A model generated the notes under the pieces. That model was given only the letters and a program-made list of their open reading frames with translations, was not told where the DNA came from and made no database searches. The position numbers and the translations under genes are program-made. Source: Clostridium sp. CAG:138 (lineage in GTDB: Bacteria; Bacillota; Clostridia; Christensenellales; CAG-138). From it: a DNA stretch of 53,482 nucleotides. Location: assembly GCA_000435055.1 (NCBI GenBank), contig FR879709.1:1-53482 (forward strand), in the 5' to 3' direction. This document shows positions 42,670 to 51,537 of this stretch, in pieces (the first letter of the stretch is position 1; the number at the start of each line of letters is the position of its first letter).

Positions 42670-44019
42670 ATGAAAAAAACCGCACTGATCGTCGGAATGG
42701 CAAAAAGCGGCATTTCGAGCGCAAAACTGCTTTACAGAAACGGGTATAACGTTATCATTAACGATATGAAACCTGTCATTCCCGGGCTTGAGGAAGCCCT
42801 TTCCGGCATTGAATACACCGACAAACTCGGCGAAGCTCCCGAAACACTTTTGGACGGAGTGGACCTGATGATTATTTCCCCCGTTATTCCGATTTTCGCT
42901 CCATTTGTCCGCAAGGCACAGAGCCGCGGCATTGAAGTTATCGGCGAAATTGAACTCGGTTATCGTTATTGCAGCAGAGGAACGCATTTTGTGTGCATCG
43001 GCGGCACGAACGGAAAAACCACAACCACTGCGCTTACCGGCGAAATATTCAAAGCAAACGGCGAAGGCCAAACGTTTGTTCTCGGCAACATCGGCATTCC
43101 AATTACCGAACATGCATCCGAAACGCGCCCGGGCGACACCGTTGTTGCGGAAACCGCCGCGCTCCAGCTCGAAAGCATCCGTGACTTTCATGCCGATGCA
43201 GCCGGGCTTTTGAACATCACCGAGGATCATATCAATCGGTTCGGCTCGATGGAAGCGTACATTGCGGCCAAAATGCGCATTTTTGAAAACCAGACCGAAC
43301 AGGATTTTGCCGTTCTGAATGCGGATGATCCAATTGTTTCGGCCGCGGAAACAAAAGCAAAAAAGCTTTACTTTTCAAGGCTGCATGAGGTTCGGGACGG
43401 CGCCTTTGTCCGCAGCGGCATCATCATCTTCCGCATGAACGGAGTTGAAACGCAGCTTATTCCCGCAAACGAACTCGGCATCATCGGTGCACATAACCTT
43501 GAAAACGCGCTCTGTGCGGTTTGCCTTGCTATGTCCATGGGAGTAAAGCCTGATGTCGTCTGCAATGTTTTGAAATCATTCAAAGGTGTTGAGCATAGAA
43601 TTGAATACACACGCTGCCTGAACGGAATCACTTTTTACAACGATTCAAAAGGCACAAACCCCGAATCCACCGTTAAAGCCGTTGAAGCAATGACAAAGCC
43701 GACAGTGCTTATGCTCGGCGTCGGTAATTATGATAAGCAAAGTGATTATCGCCCCGTCTTCCGCGCCTTCAACGGAAGAGTTAAGGCTGTTGTTGTAAAC
43801 GGTTCGAACACCGAAGCTATCATGCGTGCGGCCAAAGAGGAAGGGTTTAAAAACATCTACCCCTGTTCGGATGATTTCCGCGCACTGATACTGAAAGCAG
43901 CATCCCTTGCCGAACCCGGCGATGCAGTGCTGCTCTCCCCCGCCTGCGCAAGCTGGGGCATGTTCGACAATTTTGAACAGCGCGGTGACATATTTAAGGA
44001 AATAGTAAACTCACTCTGA
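42670..44019 (+). CDS. murD: UDP-N-acetylmuramoylalanine--D-glutamate ligase
   Basis: About 449 residues from the ATG at 42670, where the Rossmann-like start KKTALIVGMAKSGISSA begins. It has the Mur ligase ATP loop CIGGTNGKTTTTAL, LNITEDHINRFGS, a mid-domain NLENALCA and the MurD motif FYNDSKGTNPEST. It adds D-Glu to UDP-MurNAc-L-Ala. The open frame extends 63 codons upstream through a structured, non-family region. GAAAGGA lies 12 bases upstream, a weak spacing. Confidence 0.95.
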   Translation: MKKTALIVGMAKSGISSAKLLYRNGYNVIINDMKPVIPGLEEALSGIEYTDKLGEAPETLLDGVDLMIISPVIPIFAPFVRKAQSRGIEVIGEIELGYRYCSRGTHFVCIGGTNGKTTTTALTGEIFKANGEGQTFVLGNIGIPITEHASETRPGDTVVAETAALQLESIRDFHADAAGLLNITEDHINRFGSMEAYIAAKMRIFENQTEQDFAVLNADDPIVSAAETKAKKLYFSRLHEVRDGAFVRSGIIIFRMNGVETQLIPANELGIIGAHNLENALCAVCLAMSMGVKPDVVCNVLKSFKGVEHRIEYTRCLNGITFYNDSKGTNPESTVKAVEAMTKPTVLMLGVGNYDKQSDYRPVFRAFNGRVKAVVVNGSNTEAIMRAAKEEGFKNIYPCSDDFRALILKAASLAEPGDAVLLSPACASWGMFDNFEQRGDIFKEIVNSL

Positions 44020-44125
44020 GGCGGTTTTGATTCACGCCCATCGGGCTTGAGTTTCCGCCGAAAAATGCCGCATTCTGCCCGAAACGGTCCCTCCCGTTTC
44101 GGAATAATCGATAAGAGAGGTTGAG

Positions 44126-45355
44126 ATGGAAAGCAACGCAACACATATTCGTTCCACCGAAAGGCGCGGCGGCAGTTCTCCCGCCGCTGCACCCGTGCCG
44201 ACAATGCGCCCGCGCAGACACGGCATGGACTACTTGCTTTTTCTTACAGTTGCGGCAATCTGCGCATTCGGCGTTGTTATGCTGTTTTCCGCAAGCTATT
44301 ATTATGCCCAGTCCTTTCAGGGCGATGGGTATTACTACGTAAAAAAGCAGCTTATCTTCCTTGCAATCGGCATTCCCGTTATGTTCGGGCTTTCGTTCGT
44401 GGATTACAAATTCTACCGACGCTTTGCATGGATGGCATATCTGCTTATAATCCTGCTCCTTATTGCCGTTCTTCTTTTCGGCAAAAACCTGCAGGGCGGA
44501 CAGCGTTGGCTTAAAATCGGTCCGCTGCAATTTCAGCCTTCCGAACTTGCAAAGTTCATAATCGTTATTTGCATGGCAAAATACATGACGGATCATCATG
44601 AGGATATGCCGTCGTTCGTTCGTGGGCTTTTGCCGATGGCTGCACTGCTTGTCGTTCCCGCCGTGTTGATTTATTTTCAGCCGAACGTTTCCATGCTCAT
44701 AATCCTTTGCATTGTGTTTGCGATCATGCTTTTTATCGGAGGAGCGGATCTGAAATATCTCAGCATTGCGGCACTTATCGGCGGAGCTGCTCTCGTTGTT
44801 CTTTTGTTTGCTGCGTCATATCGCGAAAGCCGTATAACGGCATGGCTTGATCCTTGGGGCAACAAAAGCGATGCCGGCTATCAGATCGTTCAATCGCTTT
44901 ATGCATTCGGCAACGGCGGGTGGTTCGGTCAGGGGCTTGATGCAAGCCGTCAAAAGCTCCTGTTTTTGCCTTATCGTGAAAGTGACTTCATTCTTTCCAT
45001 CATTGCCGAGGAACTCGGCTTTGTGACTGTTGCACTGTTAATTGCGGCCTACTGCTTTATTATCTACCGCGGCATTCGAATTGCGCTCTCCGTTCGCGAC
45101 AGGTTCGCTTCACTTGTTGCGGCGGGGTTCTCTTCCATACTTGCCGTGCAGGTTGCGGTCAACGTTGCCGTTGTTACAAATTCAATACCCGCAACAGGGC
45201 AAACGCTCCCCTTCATCAGCTCCGGCGGTACCTCGCTTGTTATATTCCTTGCCGGCATCGGCGTACTGCTCAATATTTCACGCTATACGGAACCCCGAAA
45301 ATCACGCGGAGGATCATATGGAAAACACAAAAACCAGAAACAGCGGCAGCAATAA
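44126..45355 (+). CDS. ftsW: FtsW lipid II polymerase (SEDS family)
   Basis: The 409-residue protein has a 30-residue cytoplasmic N-terminus and about ten membrane helices. SEDS motifs include GKNLQGGQRWLKIGPLQFQPSELAKF, the conserved loop with NGGWFGQGLDASRQK, and the end motif LPFISSGGTSLV. It is the septal peptidoglycan glycosyltransferase that partners a class B PBP. GAGAGG precedes the ATG. ftsQ starts inside its last 38 bases. murG, often next, is missing. Confidence 0.94.
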   Translation: MESNATHIRSTERRGGSSPAAAPVPTMRPRRHGMDYLLFLTVAAICAFGVVMLFSASYYYAQSFQGDGYYYVKKQLIFLAIGIPVMFGLSFVDYKFYRRFAWMAYLLIILLLIAVLLFGKNLQGGQRWLKIGPLQFQPSELAKFIIVICMAKYMTDHHEDMPSFVRGLLPMAALLVVPAVLIYFQPNVSMLIILCIVFAIMLFIGGADLKYLSIAALIGGAALVVLLFAASYRESRITAWLDPWGNKSDAGYQIVQSLYAFGNGGWFGQGLDASRQKLLFLPYRESDFILSIIAEELGFVTVALLIAAYCFIIYRGIRIALSVRDRFASLVAAGFSSILAVQVAVNVAVVTNSIPATGQTLPFISSGGTSLVIFLAGIGVLLNISRYTEPRKSRGGSYGKHKNQKQRQQ

Positions 45356-46355
45356 CGAACCTGAGTACGGCAGCAGGCATTCCCGCAATCGCTCCGCGGA
45401 CGCTTCAGGCAATTCCGTACACGGTGCCCGCGGTGCGGCCGGAACACGTGCACGCAAGGTTCCGCACGGTGTTGAATCCGACGGGCTGGATACCCGCGCA
45501 GCGGCACCCGCACGCGGCATCAGCCACGAGGAAAAGCGGCGGAGACAAAACAGGCGTGACATTTTCAGTTCGCTCGGAATTCTTCTTCTTATCGCATTGC
45601 TTGGGTTTTGCGGCTATACAGCCTACCGCTTTACCTGCGTTGACTCGTTCATTGTTTCCGGAAGCGGGCAATACAGTGCCGAACAGATAATCGGCCTTGC
45701 AGGTTTGCAGACGGGCAGGCATATTCTTTCCTACAACACGGATGAAATATCAAAAAACGTATCAAGCATTCCGAATTTGATCTGCACCGGCGTGCGCAGG
45801 GTTTTTCCGAATAAAATCAGTATCAATGTTGCCGATCACAATGCTGCGGCGGCCATACCCGCAGCAAACGGAACATATACGCTTATCGATGCCGAAGGGC
45901 TTGTGCTTGCAATCGGCGCAGAAAGCAGCGGTGAGCTTATCCTGCTCCGCGGCATGGCGAATATCGGCTTTGTGCATAATACCGTGATAACCGAAAAGAA
46001 CCATTGTCTCCGCACCGTCACGGCAATGAAGCTGCTTGCGGCAGTAAAAGAATGTGATTTTGCAGAAAGCGTTATTGCAATTGATGTGTCAAATGCAGCC
46101 TCGATAAAGCTTGAGCTTCAGCACGGCTACACTTTTGTTCTGGATGACTGGCGATATGCGGAAGGAAATATTAAAACCGCAGCAAAGGCTTACAAACGCC
46201 TTCTCCCCGTCTATCCGAGCGGGGGGACGGTCAACATATTTAAGGATTCAACCGTTGTTGACTTCACTCCGCGCAGTTCGGCCGCATCGGTTCCGCCTGA
46301 AACGGATGCACCGCAGCAGGTGACTGCTCCGCCGAATTCAACGGACGAGCCTTGA
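45318..46355 (+). CDS. ftsQ: Cell division protein FtsQ/DivIB
   Basis: The 345-residue bitopic protein has a long basic, Arg/Ser/Gly-rich N-terminus (about 90 residues), a transmembrane helix (about 92-110, LGILLLIALLGFCGYTAY), a POTRA domain beginning CVDSFIVSGSGQYSAEQI, and a beta-domain with RRVFPNKISINVADH. It ends in a Pro/Thr tail. It is a septal scaffold with FtsL and FtsB/DivIC. The ATG at 45318 has CGGAGGATC directly upstream and overlaps the end of ftsW by 38 bases. Confidence 0.9.
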   Translation: MENTKTRNSGSNNEPEYGSRHSRNRSADASGNSVHGARGAAGTRARKVPHGVESDGLDTRAAAPARGISHEEKRRRQNRRDIFSSLGILLLIALLGFCGYTAYRFTCVDSFIVSGSGQYSAEQIIGLAGLQTGRHILSYNTDEISKNVSSIPNLICTGVRRVFPNKISINVADHNAAAAIPAANGTYTLIDAEGLVLAIGAESSGELILLRGMANIGFVHNTVITEKNHCLRTVTAMKLLAAVKECDFAESVIAIDVSNAASIKLELQHGYTFVLDDWRYAEGNIKTAAKAYKRLLPVYPSGGTVNIFKDSTVVDFTPRSSAASVPPETDAPQQVTAPPNSTDEP

Positions 46356-46429
46356 TGAAACATCGCGTTAGATTTTATAAAACAAATTAGGTTATTCTAT
46401 CTTTTTTACGCAAAGTCGCTGCCCGGGTG

Positions 46430-46477
46430 TTGCGCATAATATTGCATATATGCTATAATGAGCATACATATATGCAC
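46430..46477 (+). promoter_or_regulatory. ftsA-ftsZ promoter embedded in a palindrome
   Basis: TTGCGC (46430-46435), 18-base spacer, TATAAT (46454-46459). The -10 lies in an interrupted inverted repeat: TGCATATATGCT (46443-46454) and AGCATACATATATGCA (46461-46476), the right arm with a small insertion. This looks like an operator. Confidence 0.55.
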
Positions 46478-46570
46478 CGTCCGCACACATGCCGTTTTCG
46501 TTGTGAAAATGTGACCTACCCCGCCGAAAACTGTTTTTTGGGCAGCGGATTCTGCATTTGGAGAGCTTGA

Positions 46571-47770
46571 ATGAAACAGAGTGTTATAATCGACATCGGC
46601 AGCAGCAAAGTTCTTGCCATGGTTGTCTGCCCTGCGGCTGACGGCGCAATCATTGTTCAAAATGCCGAAGAACGTACCTACTCCGGGTATCGATTCGGTG
46701 AGCTTCCGAACGCGGCCGCACTGAGCGATACACTTGAAAGCATTGCCTCTGCACTCCGCAGCTCTCAGGGAATCCGCCTTCGCAGTGCCTGTGTCGGAGT
46801 TCCCGCACCATTCACAAAGACCCTGCTCAACTCCTGCCGACAGCCTGTTGAATCCAGATCGCACCGCGTCACGGAACCGGACATCGATCTTCTGCTTGAG
46901 CAGGCGGCGGATTTCACTCCGCCGGAAGGCTTTACGCTGATGCACAGCTCGCTGTTCAACTTTGAACTTGACGGCATGGCGGCGGAACATTCGCCCGTCG
47001 GCAAGGCCGCAAAGGAAATTTCGGCGGATGCGGCGCATACCTTCGTTGACTCGGCTTTCGCCGCAGTCGTTTCGGATGCGCTTCGCTCAGCAGGCATTGC
47101 CGCCGATCCGTTTGTTTCATCGCAGTTGACAGGGGCATTGTTCACAATTCCCGAACCGGACCGCGAAAACGGTGCGATACTAATCGATTGCGGCGGTCAG
47201 CATTGTGATGTTTCACTCATATATGACAACGCTCTGCTTTGCTCCGAAAGCATCGGAATCGGCGGCGAACACTTCACGCGTGATATTGCATACGGGCTGC
47301 GCCTTCCGTTCAGCACGGCGGAAAGCATCAAACGCAGGTATGTATTCGGGCTTGATTACAGTAACTCAGTTGAACGCGTTATGATTCCCGGAGAGGGACT
47401 TGCAACGCTCAGCTGCGGCGCAATTCAATCCGTTATCGAAGCCCGCATCGTTCAGCTTGCGGATGAAATTCAAAGCATTATCAGCGGCATTGAACAAAAC
47501 GCTCGGGCGCGCTTCCCCGTCTATCTCATCGGCGGCGGAATTGCGCTTATGCGCGGCGGCGCCGAAAGGCTTTCCCGACTTCTCGGAAGGCGCGTATATG
47601 TTTCCATGCCGCGGACAAGCCTTATGAACGCCGTTAACTACGCACCGGCATTTGCGCTTGCGCATTTCATGCTTTACGGCAGCGGTTCACTTGCTGTCGA
47701 CAACAGACGACTGGTGGATAATATAGTCGGCAACATCAGAGATTTTTTCGCTTACCGACAAAATGCATAG
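46571..47770 (+). CDS. ftsA: FtsA-like cell division actin homologue
   Basis: The 399-residue actin-fold protein begins with SVIIDIGSSKVLAMVV and has an SHS2-like 1C region (near residues 80-165, with RSACVGVPAPF). A phosphate-2 motif, LIDCGGQHCDVSLI, and an adenosine motif, VYLIGGGIALMRGG, follow. Expected role: membrane anchor and regulator of FtsZ. The C-terminus (DNIVGNIRDFFAYRQNA) could be an amphipathic membrane-targeting helix. It is shorter and more divergent than E. coli FtsA. GGAGAGCTTGA precedes the ATG. ftsZ follows after 112 bases. Confidence 0.88.
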   Translation: MKQSVIIDIGSSKVLAMVVCPAADGAIIVQNAEERTYSGYRFGELPNAAALSDTLESIASALRSSQGIRLRSACVGVPAPFTKTLLNSCRQPVESRSHRVTEPDIDLLLEQAADFTPPEGFTLMHSSLFNFELDGMAAEHSPVGKAAKEISADAAHTFVDSAFAAVVSDALRSAGIAADPFVSSQLTGALFTIPEPDRENGAILIDCGGQHCDVSLIYDNALLCSESIGIGGEHFTRDIAYGLRLPFSTAESIKRRYVFGLDYSNSVERVMIPGEGLATLSCGAIQSVIEARIVQLADEIQSIISGIEQNARARFPVYLIGGGIALMRGGAERLSRLLGRRVYVSMPRTSLMNAVNYAPAFALAHFMLYGSGSLAVDNRRLVDNIVGNIRDFFAYRQNA

Positions 47771-47882
47771 CAATTATGCAAAGATTGCCACAGTATGCAC
47801 CGATTGGTTTTTGAAAAGAGCAAACCGTTCGATGCATTCTCAAAGTTTAAATCAACCGAAGACAAAGGAGGTTTTATCAATA

Positions 47883-49370
47883 ATGGCACTTGATCTTGAA
47901 CTCGATAACGAACAGGGCAATATTGCCCAGCTTAAAGTCGTCGGCGTCGGCGGCGCAGGCGGGAACGCAGTGAACCGTATGGTTGAATTTGGTCTTCGCG
48001 GTGTTGAATTTGTATCCATCAACACCGACAGACAGGCTCTATTCACCTCCAAGGCAGACATCAAGGTTCAGATAGGTGAAAAGGCAACCCAAGGTCTCGG
48101 CGCAGGTGCGGAACCTGCCGTCGGCAGGGCTGCAGCAGAAGAGAGCATTGATGAGATCAACGACGCAATTCGCGGCGCAGATCTTGTTTTCATCACCGCA
48201 GGTATGGGCGGCGGCACCGGCACCGGGGCAGCACCCATAGTTGCAAAAGCCGCCAAAGAGCAGGGCATACTGACCGTTGGTGTTGTTACAAAGCCTTTCA
48301 GTTTTGAAGGCCGCTCACGCATGAGAAATGCACTTCAGGGCATACGCGATTTGCGCGATGTTGTTGACACGCTCATTATCATTCCCAACCAAAAACTGCT
48401 TTCCATTGTCGGCAACACACCCATTAACGATGCGCTCCGCGTTGCGGACGATGTGCTCCGTCAGGGCGTTCAGGGAATCAGCGACCTTATCACCTGCCAC
48501 ACAATGATCAACAGCGACTTTGCGGATGTTCGCACCGTCCTTTCCGCAAAGGGCATGGCCCACATGGGTATCGGCACCGCAAGCGGCGAAGATCGCTGCA
48601 CGGAAGCTACCCAGCAGGCAATCAAAAGTCCGCTGCTTGAAACAACCATTGACGGTGCAAAGGGCGTTCTCATCAACGTTGTGGGCGGACCCACTCTCGG
48701 CATGATGGAGGTTGACAATGCAACCAACCTCATAACCTCGGCTGTGGATGAAGAAGCACGCATCATTTTCGCAATGGGCATTGATGACGCAATGGGAGAC
48801 GATGTTCGTGTTACCGTTATTGCAACAGGCTTTGAGTGGCCCGCAGAACTGGATAACGACCCCTCAAGGACGCGTCAAAATGCTGTAAATTCCGGCGTTC
48901 GTCCCGACCCCGACTCCCGCGACGGCAGAGGCATTCGTGTTGATACACGTCCCGCCGCTCCCGACCGTGAACAATATGATATCCGTGACGACCGCTTAAA
49001 TACTCCGAACGCACAACGTGAATACGGTACTGCACCCATGCGTGACGAACCCGGCAGGCGCGACTACGTTGATCGCAGCTACAGCGACAGGCAGGAGCCC
49101 CATCGAAACCCCGCTGACTACAGCAGCGGCATTCGCGGCGGTTCAGGCTCGAACAGTGCAGAGTACGGCAGACCCGATTATGAGAGTCGCCCGGGATACG
49201 GCAACGCTCCTGCATATGAAGACAACAGAGGTTACAGCAGCTACGGCGATGAACCTCGCCCGGCAAGGCCCGCTGAGTCTTCCCGCAAAAGCACTCCCCG
49301 CGATGACCGCGACAAAAACAGCGGACTCGATTGGCCCTATTTTCTCCGTTCCAAGAAAAAGAACAACTGA
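47883..49370 (+). CDS. ftsZ: Cell division GTPase FtsZ with a very long C-terminal linker
   Basis: The 495-residue protein starts at the ATG at 47883 (AAAGGAGG upstream) rather than 47763. The GTPase and tubulin-like domains are canonical (VVGVGGAGGNAVNRM, GMGGGTGTGAAP, T7 loop region NSDFADVRTV) and end near residue 318 with FEWPAELDN. Residues 318-480 form a disordered, Arg/Asp/Tyr/Pro-rich linker, about three times the usual length. The C-terminal peptide reads LDWPYFLRSKKK, comparable to the common IPxFLRxR motif that binds FtsA and other partners. It polymerises into the division ring. A strong terminator follows. Confidence 0.97.
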   Translation: MALDLELDNEQGNIAQLKVVGVGGAGGNAVNRMVEFGLRGVEFVSINTDRQALFTSKADIKVQIGEKATQGLGAGAEPAVGRAAAEESIDEINDAIRGADLVFITAGMGGGTGTGAAPIVAKAAKEQGILTVGVVTKPFSFEGRSRMRNALQGIRDLRDVVDTLIIIPNQKLLSIVGNTPINDALRVADDVLRQGVQGISDLITCHTMINSDFADVRTVLSAKGMAHMGIGTASGEDRCTEATQQAIKSPLLETTIDGAKGVLINVVGGPTLGMMEVDNATNLITSAVDEEARIIFAMGIDDAMGDDVRVTVIATGFEWPAELDNDPSRTRQNAVNSGVRPDPDSRDGRGIRVDTRPAAPDREQYDIRDDRLNTPNAQREYGTAPMRDEPGRRDYVDRSYSDRQEPHRNPADYSSGIRGGSGSNSAEYGRPDYESRPGYGNAPAYEDNRGYSSYGDEPRPARPAESSRKSTPRDDRDKNSGLDWPYFLRSKKKNN

Positions 49371-49392
49371 TTTAACAATCTGACAAAAAACC

Positions 49393-49431
49393 GAAAGCAT
49401 CCGAACATGCAGACAGCATTCGGATGCTTTC
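49393..49431. terminator. Terminator of the dcw cluster
   Basis: A perfect 13-base stem, GAAAGCATCCGAA (49393-49405) and TTCGGATGCTTTC (49419-49431), begins about 20 bases after the ftsZ stop; an A tract lies on its 5' side. Confidence 0.85.
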
Positions 49432-49499
49432 AATTCCGTTATGCGGTTTTATTTACATCATCATTATTTGCACAAAGCAGCCGACATCAAAATTCGTTG

Positions 49500-49529
49500 T
49501 TGACAATACGATGGGCTCGGTGCTATAAT
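49500..49529 (+). promoter_or_regulatory. Near-consensus promoter of the ABC-F gene
   Basis: TTGACA (49500-49505), 18-base spacer, TATAAT (49524-49529). It is placed about 380 bases before the gene, giving a long leader. Confidence 0.85.
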
Positions 49530-49711
49530 CATTTTAATCGGTGGTTCATCCGCCGAAATTTAAACAAAGGGGTATACCGGAGTGACCGTGATCGACTGAG
49601 TTTTTATGCAAAGCAAAACTTTTTTTGTTGCGCTTAAAAGTGTGCAAAAGAGTTTGCGCTGCGATTCGGTTGATAACATCCCGGTGGACTTCCGCATATT
49701 TAACAGGATAA

Positions 49712-49774
49712 ATGCAATGCAGATTTTGTGTTTCCCTGTATGAGCTTTATAGTTCTGCTCAGAAGCGGATGTGA
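49712..49774 (+). CDS. Upstream ORF (20 aa) in the ABC-F leader
   Basis: ATG at 49712 with CAGGA a few bases upstream encodes MQCRFCVSLYELYSSAQKRM and stops at TGA 49772-49774. The stop lies inside the left arm of the terminator-like hairpin (49765-49803), so a ribosome at the end of this ORF would prevent that stem from forming. It is likely a regulatory leader peptide; translation is not proven. Confidence 0.45.
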   Translation: MQCRFCVSLYELYSSAQKRM

Positions 49775-49803
49775 ATGATGTTTCACGTTCCGTTTTTTAT
49801 TTT
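49765..49803 (+). terminator. Attenuator terminator in the ABC-F leader
   Basis: GCGGA and GTGAA (49765-49775) pair with TTCAC and TCCG (49782-49792) across a small internal loop, followed by TTTTTTATTTT. It lies about 108 bases upstream of the ABC-F start. Confidence 0.6.
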
Positions 49804-49910
49804 CATAAAATGTGTTTTATGTGCACCTTAACGAAACCCTCCGAACCGCCCGCAGACTTCGGCTTTCAGCGCATTTATAACCCGCAGGCTTGAACAACAA
49901 GGAGGTTCAT

Positions 49911-51395
49911 ATGTCCATAATTTCAGTACGCAATTTAACTTTCTGCTATGAAGGCAGTTTCGACAACATTTTTGAAAACGTAAATTTCACGATCGATACC
50001 GATTGGAGACTTGGTTTCATCGGACGAAACGGGCGCGGAAAAACGACTTTTCTGCGGCTGTTAACGGGCGATTATGCATACGAAGGAAGCATCACAGCAA
50101 GCGTTCATTTTGACTATTTTCCGTTTGCCGTAACAAATGAATGTCTGACCGCTGCCGAAATCCTTCTGACTGTTTCCGGTATTGCGGAATACGACTTTTG
50201 GCGCGCCGAGCGGGAACTCGGACTTCTCGGTGTTGATGAAAGTGTGCTCCCCCGTCCGTTTGCAACGCTTTCCAACGGAGAAAAAACCAAACTGCTGCTT
50301 GCCGCACTCTTTCTAAAGGAAAACAATTTTCTGCTCATTGATGAACCGACGAATCATCTTGATCTTGACGGGAGACGACTCGTTGCGAAATATCTCAAGA
50401 GCAAACGAGGGTTCATTCTTGTGTCGCACGACAGGGCATTCCTTGATGAATGCATTGACCATGTGCTGTCAATTAATCGCAGCACGATAGAAGTCATTCA
50501 CGGCAATTATTCATCATGGCAGCGTGAAAAAACTCGGCGTGACGATTATGAACGCGGTGAAAACTCCCGCTTGACCGCCGAAATTGCCAACCTGCGCAAT
50601 GCAGCGGACAGAATTGCTTCATGGTCGGACAAAGTTGAAGCAACAAAAATCGGCGGCGGTCCGTGTGATCGCGGCGCAATCGGCGCAAAAGCCGCAAAGA
50701 TGATGCGTCATGCAAAGGCACAGGAGAGCAGACTTGAACGCGAAATCGAAAAGCGGGAGGCACTTATGCACGATGTTGAATATGACGAGCGGCTGAAGCT
50801 GCATCCCGAGCCGTATTTCAGGCAGAATCTGCTTTTATCAAAAGACCTTTCCATTTTTTACGGTGACAGATGCGTTGCAAACGGAATTAGTTTTACGCTC
50901 AACCGCGGGGACAGAATTGCGCTTGTCGGGCGCAACGGCTGCGGCAAATCCAGTTTGCTGAAGCTTTTAATCGGCCAACCAATTGCACATACGGGCACAC
51001 TTGAAATCGGCAGCAGACTGACCGTGTCGTATGTGCCGCAGGATATATCTTTTCTTTCCGGCAGCGCAGACGACTTCGCCGCAGAAAGCGAAATTGATAT
51101 CACCCTGTTCAAAACGATTCTGAGAAAGCTTGATTTCAAGCGCACGCAGTTCACAAAAGATATGTCGGAATTTTCCATGGGACAAAAGAAAAAAGTCCTG
51201 CTCGCCCGCAGCCTTTGCGAAAGAGCCAACCTCTATATCTGGGATGAGCCGCTGAACTACATTGACGTTATATCAAGACTTCAGATAGAAACGCTGATAC
51301 TTGAATACAAGCCGACCATGCTGTTTGTTGAACATGACGAAGCTTTCGTCAACGATATTGCAACGAAAGTGTGCAGAATCAGTTTGAATCAATAA
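49911..51395 (+). CDS. ABC-F ATPase, Lsa/Vga-like ribosomal protection type
   Basis: The 494-residue protein has two ABC domains and no membrane segment. Domain 1 has Walker A GRNGRGKTT, signature LSNGEKTK and Walker B LLIDEPTNHLD. The linker is helical (about 200-300, ending GAIGAKAAKMMRHAK). Domain 2 has GRNGCGKSS, signature FSMGQKKKV and YIWDEPLNYIDV. Overall pattern, including the second Walker B WDEPLNY, matches Lsa-type proteins, which displace lincosamide, pleuromutilin or streptogramin A drugs from the ribosome; actual resistance is untested. AAGGAGG lies five bases before the ATG at 49911, preferred over 49890. The long leader with uORFs supports drug-induced expression. Confidence 0.88.
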   Translation: MSIISVRNLTFCYEGSFDNIFENVNFTIDTDWRLGFIGRNGRGKTTFLRLLTGDYAYEGSITASVHFDYFPFAVTNECLTAAEILLTVSGIAEYDFWRAERELGLLGVDESVLPRPFATLSNGEKTKLLLAALFLKENNFLLIDEPTNHLDLDGRRLVAKYLKSKRGFILVSHDRAFLDECIDHVLSINRSTIEVIHGNYSSWQREKTRRDDYERGENSRLTAEIANLRNAADRIASWSDKVEATKIGGGPCDRGAIGAKAAKMMRHAKAQESRLEREIEKREALMHDVEYDERLKLHPEPYFRQNLLLSKDLSIFYGDRCVANGISFTLNRGDRIALVGRNGCGKSSLLKLLIGQPIAHTGTLEIGSRLTVSYVPQDISFLSGSADDFAAESEIDITLFKTILRKLDFKRTQFTKDMSEFSMGQKKKVLLARSLCERANLYIWDEPLNYIDVISRLQIETLILEYKPTMLFVEHDEAFVNDIATKVCRISLNQ

Positions 51396-51454
51396 TGAGG
51401 GTTGCCGCTGCATTCCGGCTGCTCCGTGTATTGCAGCAGGGCGGCGAACGTGAA

Positions 51455-51488
51455 AACAGGAGCATCGTCATATGGCAATGCTCCTGTT
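51455..51488 (+). terminator. Terminator after the ABC-F gene
   Basis: AACAGGAGCAT (51455-51465) and ATGCTCCTGTT (51478-51488) form an 11-base stem, followed by CGTTATTTTGG. It lies between convergent genes. Confidence 0.75.
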
Positions 51489-51537
51489 CGTTATTTTGGT
51501 TTAGTTGTGTGCGTTGATTTCTGTTTATACCGCGGAA

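Larger units (their letters stand above)
49536..49910 (+). promoter_or_regulatory. Long attenuator-like leader of the ABC-F gene
   Basis: From the predicted start the leader holds a CGGTGG/CCGCCG hairpin near 49540-49556 and a possible 5-codon ORF (GTG 49582 to TGA 49599) with AAAGGGG upstream. A weak AGTTTT/AAAACT hairpin followed by six T residues (49599-49626), a 20-codon ORF at 49712-49774 and a second terminator-like hairpin at 49765-49803 come next. A small stem, CATAAAA/TTTTATG (49804-49821), follows. The layout matches ribosome-mediated attenuation known for antibiotic-responsive ABC-F genes. Confidence 0.6.

Noticed and set aside
49606..49743. 45-codon frame in the ABC-F leader starting at ATG 49606
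   Set aside because: No ribosome binding site, and its start lies in the loop of a predicted hairpin; it overlaps the better supported 20-codon ORF.
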